A stretch of 26,363 nucleotides of DNA from Nitrososphaerota archaeon. Lineage in GTDB: Archaea > Thermoproteota > Nitrososphaeria > Nitrososphaerales > Nitrosopumilaceae. Under the pieces are notes generated by a model, which did not search any database, was not told where the DNA came from, and was given only the letters and a program-made list of their open reading frames with translations. Every line of letters starts with the position of its first letter. Position 1 is the stretch's first letter. The DNA lies in contig JAEFDA010000066.1 of assembly GCA_016126025.1 (NCBI GenBank), forward strand, positions 1 to 26,363. Direction: 5' to 3'. Positions 13,559-20,964 of this stretch are shown here, one piece after another. The translations under genes were made by a program, and so were the position numbers.

Positions 13559-14395
13559 TTACACCCTTGTCATCTCCGCGATTACTCGCGAAATCTCATC
13601 CCTGTCTATACCCAGCACCTGCGAAGCCAGGCCATAGTCACTAATGGTGAACCTGGAAACCGTTGAGAAGATCTTTGCAGAGCCAACCATCGCGTGAACG
13701 CTCTGCTTCATATCCGAAAATTCCGTATCCGAATACCACACAAGCGAGTAGATGTCAGCGATGTCCTTGATCCTCTTGTCCTCCTTGGACCTACCCAGGA
13801 CAGAGTTTATCTTCATGGACGCCAGCACATCCGGATCCGGCATCATCGTCTCCGGCCCAAAGTACCCCGACATGGTAAACCGGTTGTCCGAAAAAACATG
13901 TGCAAGCAGCGGCTCGTCAATCGGATCCAGTCCGAAGAGCGCCTTGGTTCCCGGATGGATTTTGTCGACTATTAGGTCAACGAACAGATCAAACATTTCG
14001 TATTTGGGGCGCGTCCTAGACTCGTCCTCTGTCAACGGCCCGCCGGTTCCAATATCACGATGTTGAACAAAACGTGATCCTACTCCGTAATACCCCATGC
14101 CCCTCAAGATTCCAATCGACTCGGCAAACGCGGACACCCGCAACTGCCCATCAGGCCAGGTTTCGTCCACATGAAAGCCGAGATCAATGTCCCGCGAACC
14201 GACGTAATTTCGACCCTGCGCTGTGCTGAAGTTTTGGTTTACTGTAGCATAAACTGCCCACCCACCCAGCAGGCATACAGGACCCTTGACGTTTGAAACG
14301 ACGGCTGACAGGTTCGATTTCGAAATGCCCGTCTCATCTTCCGTGTACGTGTCGCCCCGCCTCCTTTTCCACCAGCATCTCTGCCGCCTCGACAC
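13559..14395 (-). CDS. AbiEii-like nucleotidyltransferase toxin (type IV toxin-antitoxin)
   Basis: Up to 278 residues. The polymerase-beta-type nucleotidyltransferase signature is clear: LLGGWAVYATV, then after about 18 residues GSRDIDLGFHVD, the hG-G(W)...DxD arrangement that binds metal and NTP. A basic/aromatic C-terminal part carries further conserved-looking blocks (FDLFVDLIVDKIHPG, KDIADIYSLVWY). AbiEii-type toxins modify tRNA or other targets to halt growth; the target here is unknown. No ATG precedes the fold. The GTG at 14395 overlaps the upstream antitoxin gene by 62 nt, and the true start may be a few codons later. Base composition is less GC-rich than flanking genes, suggesting transfer. 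Confidence 0.75.
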   Translation of the reverse strand: MSRRQRCWWKRRRGDTYTEDETGISKSNLSAVVSNVKGPVCLLGGWAVYATVNQNFSTAQGRNYVGSRDIDLGFHVDETWPDGQLRVSAFAESIGILRGMGYYGVGSRFVQHRDIGTGGPLTEDESRTRPKYEMFDLFVDLIVDKIHPGTKALFGLDPIDEPLLAHVFSDNRFTMSGYFGPETMMPDPDVLASMKINSVLGRSKEDKRIKDIADIYSLVWYSDTEFSDMKQSVHAMVGSAKIFSTVSRFTISDYGLASQVLGIDRDEISRVIAEMTRV

Positions 14396-14972
14396 ACGGT
14401 CCGCCTTCCATCAGGAGATCGACGGCCAGCTGCGGTATCGACACCGTCTTTAGCCCGTTGTACTCGGATGAGTTGTAAAAAACATGCTCGTCCCCGATTA
14501 GAACCCTAGTGTTTCCTCCACCAACAAGTCCTTTTTGCGACAGGATCTCATGCCATCTTGCCTGGTCCTTGGAATGGATGTAAAAGTCCGTCCTGGATGG
14601 AAAAAGGTATCGTTGCACCAGGTTTTCGGCGGCATACGTGGTAAGCGCGTACTCCATCCCTGCAGACTTGAGAAGATCAAGCGGTTTTTTTATCATGTAG
14701 TCCCTCTTCTCAGGAACAACTCGAAAGTCTCTCCAAAACAGGATGAGATCCCTAAAATTCTCCACCCTGGTTTGTTCTACCAAACCCTTGTTTTCTAGAT
14801 CCCTGAGGCAGTCATGAACCCAGGAATACGTCGCTTCTACCGACTTTGCCACCCAATATTTTGTATGTTCACCGCTGGGATGGTTCAGCAACACCCGGAG
14901 TATCCTCTCCCTTACGACTCCCCTTTTTTTGGGCGCATTGCTATATCGGTACGCCTTAAATAGTTCATTCAT
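14334..14972 (-). CDS. AbiEi-like winged-helix antitoxin/regulator
   Basis: The product has 212 residues from the ATG at 14972. The N-terminal winged helix is at about residues 18-65 (RERILRVLLNHPSGEHT, VAKSVEATYSWVHDCLRDLENKGLV). The C-terminal part resembles AbiEi: a FPSRTDFYIHS strand region near residue 130 and VSIPQLAVDLLMEGGP near residue 185. AbiEi proteins silence the partner nucleotidyltransferase and repress the operon. The ORF is open further upstream, but a TATA box at 14999-15006 and an 18-bp palindrome directly before the ATG fix the start. The toxin gene follows with overlap. A run of AT-rich codons sets this pair apart from its neighbours. Confidence 0.72.
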   Translation of the reverse strand: MNELFKAYRYSNAPKKRGVVRERILRVLLNHPSGEHTKYWVAKSVEATYSWVHDCLRDLENKGLVEQTRVENFRDLILFWRDFRVVPEKRDYMIKKPLDLLKSAGMEYALTTYAAENLVQRYLFPSRTDFYIHSKDQARWHEILSQKGLVGGGNTRVLIGDEHVFYNSSEYNGLKTVSIPQLAVDLLMEGGPCVEAAEMLVEKEAGRHVHGR

Positions 14973-15019
14973 TACCGATATATCGGTAACTTGTCTAGTA
15001 TTTAAATTTAACCGATATA
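14942..15019 (-). promoter_or_regulatory. Operator cluster: one 18-bp palindrome plus two half sites
   Basis: TTACCGATATATCGGTAA (14972-14989) is a perfect 18-bp palindrome abutting the antitoxin ATG. Half sites TATATCGGTA (14942-14951, inside the first codons) and ACCGATATA (15011-15019, beyond the TATA box) repeat its core. The palindrome lies between TATA box and start, where bound repressor would block initiation. The winged-helix antitoxin is the obvious candidate ligand; that is inference. Confidence 0.65.
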
Positions 15020-15216
15020 GGGACCTTGCTCGTCGCGATGTATGCCGTGCCGCCATAGTGGCGCAGGTGGTCGCAGCGGAACTTTCCATGATCCTCCTCA
15101 TTCCCGTACGGAAGGCCGTCTGGAAACGTCGGGCGCTCGTAGACGTCCCGCGGAACGTGGAGGTATGCCCATACGGTCAGGGCGATTTTGCCGATATTGG
15201 TGGAGATGGATACGGC
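14995..15216 (-). other. Orphan open frame without start codon (73 codons)
   Basis: Between a TAA at 15217-15219 and the TAG at 14995-14997 one frame reads like protein: STNIGKIALTVWAYLHVPRD, then TFPDGLPYGNEEDHGKFRCD and HYGGTAYIATSK. There is no ATG or GTG at its beginning. A neighbouring frame upstream gives a hydrophobic stretch (MVLLVLMYYRTCLIQG, about 15240-15290). This looks like the tail of a frame-disrupted gene lying between the XRE-ImmA pseudogene and the toxin-antitoxin promoter. Family not recognised. Confidence 0.35.
14999..15006 (-). promoter_or_regulatory. TATA box of the AbiE-like operon
   Basis: Reads TTTAAATA on this strand, about 30 nt before the antitoxin ATG at 14972, flanked on both sides by operator sequences. 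Confidence 0.55.
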
Positions 15217-15460
15217 TTATCCCGAGCAGGTGGGTCATGGTACCCTGGATCAGGCAGGTGCGGTAGTACATCAGGACCAGGAGTACCATTCCCCCCACAA
15301 GTGCAGGGTGAACGGACGGCCGCGCCGACCCCACGCTTGCGGCCCGGCCGGTCGGGCCTCTTTCGTTCGGCCTCGAGATAGGCCTATTCTGATCTCGTAG
15401 GCGGCGGATCCGACCCGCACCATACCTTGTCTCCGGAAGTGCCACTCCATGCGGACGCGA

Positions 15461-16403
15461 TCAGGTGTCCCAAGAGACTCCCCGTTCCCGGAGCATCCGA
15501 TAAACGTCGATGCGGCGTACATCAAAGTGTCCGCACACGTTGGGGATCTTTGAATGTGGCCGGGTTCCTCTGCTCGTGTGTGACGACCGCCCCGCCCGGC
15601 ACCAGCGTCTCGGCGGCAACGCGGTGGCAGAATACCTCCACCGGGCCCTCCTGCAGTTTGGACTGGAGGCCGTAGTCCGGGTTGGATATGCCCCCCCCTG
15701 CCCGTCCAGATGTGTGCCAGCTCGTGGGCCAGCGTGAATATCTGTGTCCCCTTGAAGTCGTGCGCGTTGATGAATATGAGCGGCGCCATACCATCAGATA
15801 TCGAGAATCCGCGGAATTCGTCCCTGCCCAGAGGCCGGTAGTTGTTGCCGGCGACCACCCCGCTGCGCATCACAGATATTCCGGCCCCTCGGCGCTGCGT
15901 ATGAGGCCCCGCAGGAATCCCTCCCAGCCGGCGGCCCGGCGTCGGGCACCGTCGACATCAAGCGTGGTCCGTATGTCGCCGGCCACCTCCGTCTCCGGAT
16001 CCGTCGTGTCAAAGCGGCCGACGAACGGGATGCTGTCTGCTCCCTCTGACGCCCTGTATTCTCAGTCACTGCTGCTTGCCCAATGTGTCGTGGAGCAGGT
16101 CGAGGAGGTCGGGACTGGCCCCAGGCCGGGCCGTCCCGCGGCCCGAAAGTCGGCAAGCGGCACCTTCTCGACGGGCGGTTCCCGCAGGTACAGGTACCCA
16201 AACTGGACGTAGAGCGCCCGGGCAAGCCTCCAGGCCTGCCGGAAGGTGGGCATCTTGTCCCCGCGTTCCCAGCCGACCACGGTCTCGGGCGACACGCCCA
16301 GCTTTTTTGCAAGGTTGGATGCCTCCACGCCCCGCCACCGGCGCGCCCAAGACAGGAGGCGCGGAGTCACCTCTGCCCTAGCTGCGTCCACCACGGTATC
16401 CAT
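15461..16403 (-). pseudogene. Decayed XRE-ImmA/IrrE regulator-metalloprotease
   Basis: Pieces in three frames reassemble a standard XRE-ImmA fusion. An intact XRE helix-turn-helix comes first (from the ATG at 16403: NLAKKLGVSPETVVGWERGD, then GYLYLREPP and PLADFR). The frame then slips to SPDLLDLLHDTLGKQQ, which meets a TGA at 16066-16068. The next frame carries EYRASEGADSIPFVGRFDTT. A slip in a short G run (15885-15888) leads to ISVMRSGVVAGNNYRPLG and the protease motif HELAHIW (15706-15726). A slip in a run of eight G (15691-15698) leads to ISNPDYGLQ and FCHRVAAETLVPG. A last slip gives CGHFDVRRIDVYRMLRERG up to TGA at 15461. Several independent lesions argue for real decay rather than one sequencing error. 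Confidence 0.8.
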
Positions 16404-16415
16404 ATTCCCAATGTA

Positions 16416-16422
16416 TTTTAAA
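16416..16422 (+). promoter_or_regulatory. TATA box of uS11
   Basis: TTTTAAA is centred about 26 nt before the TTG at 16445. It supports the long N-terminal extension of uS11 being transcribed and translated from that TTG. Confidence 0.5.
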
Positions 16423-16444
16423 CCCGCACAGGCTATCGCCCCCG

Positions 16445-17293
16445 TTGTCCGCAGACCAGCCCGCCGACTCCGCGCCCAAAGATCCGGCGCCGGAGGAGTC
16501 GGATGCGGGACACGCGCCGGAGGGCGTAGAAGACATCGGGCCGGGCGCAGACACGGCGGAGGATGCAACCCCGCAGGACACTGTAGTGAGTGAGGATGTG
16601 ACCGCGCCGGAGGCCGAGGGTTCGGAGCCGACCACCGCAGCAGATCCCGTCGAGGACACCACCGAACCGGATGCGGATACGGAGGCAGACACAGTCGGCG
16701 TACCGGAGGACAAAGATTTGGAGATGCCGGAGACGCCCGGAGAGTCCGGCGGGGACGTCATATCCAAGATTCCCGAGATATCCCCGGAGATGCGCGAGCG
16801 CATAGAGGCGATGCTGGCCAGCCGCAAGAAGGACGAGGACTTTGGCGACGGGGAGCCGACCGTCCAGGAAAAGCCTGAGAAGTGGGGGATAGCCCACATC
16901 TTCAGCAGCTTCAACAACACGATAATCCACCTGACCGACCTCACGGGGGCCGAGACTATCGCCATCAGCTCCGGCGGTATGCACTCCAACGCCGATAGGT
17001 ACGAGTCCTCCCCGTTCGCGGCCATGAAGGCCGCCAACGCAGTGGTGGAGGTGGCCCGCTCCCGCGGGTTCACCGGGTTCCACATAAGGGTCAGGGCAGT
17101 GGGCGGGGTCGGATCCCGGGTCCCCGGGCCCGGGGCGCAGGCCGCCATCAGGGCGCTGGCCCGGGCCACGTCCAACAAGGAGGACGATGAGTCCGGCGGC
17201 AGCGCGTTCCGCATAGGCCGCATAGACGACGTCACCCCCATACCCCACGACACCACCCGCAAGAAGGGCGGCAAGCGGGGCAGGCGCGTCTAG
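16445..17293 (+). CDS. rps11: Small-subunit ribosomal protein uS11 with long acidic N-terminal extension
   Basis: Residues from about 146 on are a complete archaeal uS11: KWGIAHIFSSFNNTIIHLTD, ISSGGMHSNADRYESSPFAA, HIRVRAVGG, GPGAQAAIRALAR and the basic end TTRKKGGKRGRRV. It binds the 16S platform near the mRNA exit. The preceding 145 residues are not part of the family (usual length about 130). They are rich in Asp, Glu, Ala, Pro and Thr, look disordered, and end in a short helix (SPEMRERIEAMLASRKKDED). The frame is uninterrupted, and a TATA box fits the TTG at 16445, so the extension seems genuine. The gene stands alone rather than in the usual uS13-uS4-uS11-rpoD operon. Confidence 0.93.
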   Translation: MSADQPADSAPKDPAPEESDAGHAPEGVEDIGPGADTAEDATPQDTVVSEDVTAPEAEGSEPTTAADPVEDTTEPDADTEADTVGVPEDKDLEMPETPGESGGDVISKIPEISPEMRERIEAMLASRKKDEDFGDGEPTVQEKPEKWGIAHIFSSFNNTIIHLTDLTGAETIAISSGGMHSNADRYESSPFAAMKAANAVVEVARSRGFTGFHIRVRAVGGVGSRVPGPGAQAAIRALARATSNKEDDESGGSAFRIGRIDDVTPIPHDTTRKKGGKRGRRV

Positions 17294-17595
17294 CCCGGCT
17301 TTACCTCGACGCCGCACCCGCGCGCCTTGAGGTAGTCCCCCAAAAATTTGGTAAACTTGGTGTCGGGCTTGCCCCACCCGTACCGCCGTATCATGTCTGC
17401 GAACCGGGACTCTATGCCCTGCCGCAGCTCCGGCTTTACGGCCATCTGGAAGAAGGTCCAGCCGAAGCGCGAGGACGGCTCGCCCAGGGCGTATCCGTTG
17501 TATATCATGAGCAGCGACTCCAGCTGCGACATGGCCTTCTTTACGAGCACCACATCGGTGGCATAGTCCTTGGTGCCCACCTCCAGTATGATCAA
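17290..17595 (-). CDS. Hypothetical protein (101 aa), third gene of the rtcB operon
   Basis: Family not recognised. The peptide begins MIILEVGTKDYATDVV and contains NGYALGEPSSRFGWTFFQ, then RFADMIRRYGWGKPDTKF near the end. It looks like a compact soluble alpha/beta protein without signal or membrane segment. The start is a TTG at 17595 that overlaps the PDCD5 stop by four bases (TTGA), and its stop overlaps the uS11 stop by four bases on the opposite strand. Coupling to rtcB and pdcd5 suggests a shared role in RNA or translation quality, but that is inference from context only. Confidence 0.75.
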   Translation of the reverse strand: MIILEVGTKDYATDVVLVKKAMSQLESLLMIYNGYALGEPSSRFGWTFFQMAVKPELRQGIESRFADMIRRYGWGKPDTKFTKFLGDYLKARGCGVEVKPG

Positions 17596-17972
17596 TTCGT
17601 CCCGTCCATTCCGCGTATACGCTCCGAGAGCGAGGCCATCTTGCCGTCCCGCTCCACGCTTATGCGCGTTGGCATCCGGACGTGCAGGCCCAGCAGGCGA
17701 AACACCTGCAGCAGCTGGCCGCCATCTATGGTCTGGGTCAGCTGGCCGGCCTCTACAAGGGCAGCCAGCCGCGAGACCACCATCCCAGCCTGCTGCGGGA
17801 ACTGCGCCTCGGCGCGCTCCAGCACCTCCACCCCCCGGTGGCCCAGTATGGATATCAGGGCGTCCCGCGGGGGGCGCCGCTCCCCGCCGGGTTCTGTACC
17901 CTGCCGCGCCGCCGACCGCATCTCGGCCAGCCGCCTGGCCATGATGCGGTCCAGGTCGCTGTCGCCGCTCAT
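17592..17972 (-). CDS. PDCD5 (TFAR19)-family DNA-binding protein
   Basis: The product has 126 residues, usual for archaeal PDCD5 homologues. After a charged N-terminal helix (DLDRIMARRLAEMRSAARQG) comes the three-helix core: RDALISILGHRGVEVLERAE, then MVVSRLAALVEAGQLTQTID and GGQLLQVFRLLG. The C-terminal tail is basic and flexible, ending KMASLSERIRGMDG. Archaeal members bind DNA or associate with translation factors and chaperonins; the precise role is unsettled. The ATG overlaps the rtcB stop by four bases, so it is translated from the same message. Confidence 0.8.
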   Translation of the reverse strand: MSGDSDLDRIMARRLAEMRSAARQGTEPGGERRPPRDALISILGHRGVEVLERAEAQFPQQAGMVVSRLAALVEAGQLTQTIDGGQLLQVFRLLGLHVRMPTRISVERDGKMASLSERIRGMDGTN

Positions 17973-19411
17973 CCCTTTATGACCCCCACCGGAACGAGCC
18001 GGGCCGCCTTGGTGGCGATCCCCAGAGTATGGGAGACCTCCACCACCTCGTCGACGTCCTTGTACGCCTGGGGAGTCTCCTCCACCACGCCGTCACCGGT
18101 GGCCGCCCTCACGAATATCCCCATATCGTTGAGGGAGCGGATGACGCCCGACTCGGTGTAGCTACGACGGGCCTTGGAGCGGGACATGGTGCGGCCGGCG
18201 CCGTGCGCCGTGGAGCCGAAGCTCAGCCCCATGGAGCCGGGCTTCCCCACCAGTACCCAGCTGGCCGTCCCCATGGAGCCGGGTATCAGGACGGGCTGGC
18301 CTATGTCGCGGTACCGTTCGGGGACCTCGGGGCGGCCGGCCGGAAAGGCTCGGGTGGCGCCCTTGCGGTGGACCACCACCCGGCGGGACTCGCCGGATAT
18401 GGTGTGGGTCTCGACCTTGGCGATGTTGTGGGAGACGTCATACACGAGATCCATGCCCAAGTCTGCAGCGGTCCGGCCGAACACCCTCTGGAAGGCGCGG
18501 CGGGTCCAGTGGGTTATCATCTGGCGGTTGGCCCAGGCAAAGTTGAGCGCCGCGAACATGGCGCCGCGGTACGCCTCGCCCTCCTCGGACGTGTTGGGGA
18601 CGCAGGCCAGCTCCCTGTCTGGCAGCCTTATGCCGTACCGCTCCATCGCGCGCTCCGATATGCGGAGGTAGTCGCTGCATATCTGGTGCCCGAAGCCCCG
18701 GGACCCGCAGTGTATCAGTACGGTGATGGCTCCCTGTTCGAGGCCCATCCGCTTGGCTGCCTCGGTGTCGTATATGCGGTCCACCTTCTGCACCTCCAGA
18801 AAGTGGTTGCCCGAGCCCAGGCTCCCCAGCTGCGGTGCCCCCCGCTTGCGGGCGCGCTCCGAGACCACATTCGGGTCTGCCCCCGATATGCGGCCGCTCT
18901 CCTCGCAGGAGTCGGCGTCCTGCCTTGAGCCGTACCCGTTCTCCACGGCCCATTCCACCCCCCGCACCATCACCTCGTCCAATTGTGAGCCGGAGAGCCG
19001 GACGGCGCCCTTGGAGCCCACTCCGGAGGGTATGGACGAGAAGAGCTCGTTCACTATATCCTTGAGCCGGGGGCGCAGGGTATCCTCGTCCAGGTTGGTG
19101 CGCAGGAGCCGCACGCCGCAGTTGATGTCGTATCCCACACCCCCGGGGCTGATCATGCCTTCTTTGGCATCCATGGCGGCTACCCCGCCCACCGGAAAGC
19201 CGTACCCCTCGTGGCCGTCGGGCAGCACCACCCCGTGGCCCAGTATGCCTGGTATGGAGGCCACGTTGCGCGCCTGCTTGAGGGTGCGGTCGGTCCGCAT
19301 CTTGGAGAGCAGGGTGTCGCTGGCGTACACCCGCACCGGCACTTTCATGGTCTGGTCTGCCTCGATCATATACTGCCCGTTCCCGGCCGGTTTTGGATTG
19401 GGTGACGACAT
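17969..19411 (-). CDS. rtcB: RNA-splicing ligase RtcB
   Basis: The 480 residues span the full RtcB fold, which joins 2',3'-cyclic phosphate and 5'-OH RNA ends during tRNA splicing using GTP and Mn2+. Metal and guanylate motifs are intact: GGVGYDINCGVRLL (Asp and Cys ligands), GSLGSGNHFLEVQ, IHCGSRGFGHQ, DVSHNIAK and STAHGAGRTMSR, whose histidine is the guanylylation site in characterised RtcB proteins. No intein interrupts it. The ATG at 19411 lies about 33 nt after a TTTAAATT box. It leads the operon rtcB-pdcd5-unknown. Confidence 0.95.
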   Translation of the reverse strand: MSSPNPKPAGNGQYMIEADQTMKVPVRVYASDTLLSKMRTDRTLKQARNVASIPGILGHGVVLPDGHEGYGFPVGGVAAMDAKEGMISPGGVGYDINCGVRLLRTNLDEDTLRPRLKDIVNELFSSIPSGVGSKGAVRLSGSQLDEVMVRGVEWAVENGYGSRQDADSCEESGRISGADPNVVSERARKRGAPQLGSLGSGNHFLEVQKVDRIYDTEAAKRMGLEQGAITVLIHCGSRGFGHQICSDYLRISERAMERYGIRLPDRELACVPNTSEEGEAYRGAMFAALNFAWANRQMITHWTRRAFQRVFGRTAADLGMDLVYDVSHNIAKVETHTISGESRRVVVHRKGATRAFPAGRPEVPERYRDIGQPVLIPGSMGTASWVLVGKPGSMGLSFGSTAHGAGRTMSRSKARRSYTESGVIRSLNDMGIFVRAATGDGVVEETPQAYKDVDEVVEVSHTLGIATKAARLVPVGVIKG

Positions 19412-19440
19412 GTGGTTCGGGAGCGATGCTGACCCCAGCC

Positions 19441-19448
19441 AATTTAAA
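19441..19448 (-). promoter_or_regulatory. TATA box of the rtcB operon
   Basis: TTTAAATT, about 30-37 nt before the rtcB ATG at 19411 on this strand. Confidence 0.45.
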
Positions 19449-19468
19449 CCATCAAAGGGGGCACATAT

Positions 19469-20920
19469 TCAGCAGTTGCACTCTGTTGCAACGCCCAGCG
19501 CCTCACCCACGCTCCGGCACTGCTGGCTGAATATCGCGCCGGGGATGATCCGCTCGTTTCGGTCCACCCTCAGTAGCAGCCGGCCGTTCCCCGCCTCCAG
19601 GTGGAGTTCGGCCCCGGCTATGATCGCCATGTCGCAGAGCAGGAGTATCGGGGATATCCTCCTGATCAGTCGGAGGTCGTCGGGGCGCAGCAGCGGACCG
19701 TACCTTCTCATGAGCAGCCTGGTCCTCTTCGGCTTTTTGGCGTACGCTAGGCACAGTGTCGAGAGCAGCTGCGCCCGGTGGGACAGGGCGCTGGTCCCAT
19801 CCAGCATGCGGTACAGAAAATCGTCCGCGTCGCGGAACGTCCGGAGCCACTCCAAGTTTGCGGCCGCCGCCCGTAGTATGGTGTGCTCCTCGCCGGATAG
19901 CAGCCCCGACGAGCTCATGGTCCGTACCACCCCCGCCTCACTGGACGGCATGCGCGGCGCCCATGAAGGAGCGCGTACCAACTCCCGAACGTGGTATGCG
20001 GAGATTCCGTGCAGGCCAATCTCCGGATACCTGCCGGCGAACGCGAGCACCCCCTCCCGCAGCCCCGTAGAGCAGACGCGCATGGCATCCAGTCCGAACC
20101 AGTCCATGACCTCGGAGACTATGACGGCGCCCGCCTTTATGATGTCGGCCCGGCCCGCGCCGATCTCGTACATCTGGGCCAAGATGTGGCGGTCCCGGGA
20201 GAGGATATCTATGGTGACGTCTCGGAGCAGCCGGCCGGCCATCATATAGTTGTGGAGCTTCCTGAGCGGGTACGACTCGTAGGACTGGGCATACCTTGCT
20301 ATGGCCCGTACCGTGCCGCCCACCCCCACCAGGACCGTGTCCCGGCCCAGCGAGCCCAAGCTCTCGGGTGGCGGCAGCGACTCGCGCACGTACGCGCGCA
20401 GTCGTCGTATGGAGTCGCCGTCAAAGTCCGAGTAGCCAGCGAATCGACGGGTGGCGACCAGCGCCCCCAATGGAATGGAGAGCGCCCTGGTCACGGCGTG
20501 GTTTCTGGAGGAGACAATCTCCAGCGAGCCTCCCCCGATGTCGAAGAATATACACGTGGGTATGTCCAGATGGGTGGCCGCCCCGGCATACGAGCACAGC
20601 GCCTCCTCGTCGCCGGAGAGCACTTCGAACGCGAACCCCGTCTCGTCCCGTATCCGGGCCAGCAGGGGTCCGCGGTTCGCGGCGCGCCTCACGGCGCTGG
20701 TGGCCACGGCCAGCACCCTCCCCACCTCCTCGTACTGTATGATGTTATGGAAATGCTTGAGCATGTCCACCAGCTGGTCGGCGGGTCCTTGGTGTATGAC
20801 GCCGTCGTCGTACTCGTCCAGCCGTATCTTGGCCGACTCGCGGTGGTAAGGGCGGTACGCCCCGGTGTGGTCTGCCGAGTAGCAGACCATCTTGACGGAG
20901 TTGGAACCGAGATCCACCAC
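19469..20920 (-). CDS. ppx: Exopolyphosphatase / Ppx-GppA family phosphatase
   Basis: About 483 residues. The ASKHA-fold phosphate loops are clear: VVDLGSNSVKMV at the N-terminus, VLAVATSAVRRAANRG, VLSGDEEALCSYAGA, then FFDIGGGSLEIV. The C-terminal third (from about residue 320) is helical with an HD-like LSHRAQLLSTLCLA segment, as in longer Ppx/GppA proteins. It hydrolyses polyphosphate or pppGpp-like substrates. No ATG or TTG lies before the first strand. The GTG pair at 20915-20920 is the first usable start but trims the strand, so initiation may use an unusual codon further upstream. It follows sixA on the same strand. Confidence 0.85.
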   Translation of the reverse strand: MVDLGSNSVKMVCYSADHTGAYRPYHRESAKIRLDEYDDGVIHQGPADQLVDMLKHFHNIIQYEEVGRVLAVATSAVRRAANRGPLLARIRDETGFAFEVLSGDEEALCSYAGAATHLDIPTCIFFDIGGGSLEIVSSRNHAVTRALSIPLGALVATRRFAGYSDFDGDSIRRLRAYVRESLPPPESLGSLGRDTVLVGVGGTVRAIARYAQSYESYPLRKLHNYMMAGRLLRDVTIDILSRDRHILAQMYEIGAGRADIIKAGAVIVSEVMDWFGLDAMRVCSTGLREGVLAFAGRYPEIGLHGISAYHVRELVRAPSWAPRMPSSEAGVVRTMSSSGLLSGEEHTILRAAAANLEWLRTFRDADDFLYRMLDGTSALSHRAQLLSTLCLAYAKKPKRTRLLMRRYGPLLRPDDLRLIRRISPILLLCDMAIIAGAELHLEAGNGRLLLRVDRNERIIPGAIFSQQCRSVGEALGVATECNC

Positions 20921-20964
20921 CGCCGCCCGGCGCGGGTACTCCGTATCGGTGAGTGGGTCGGCGC

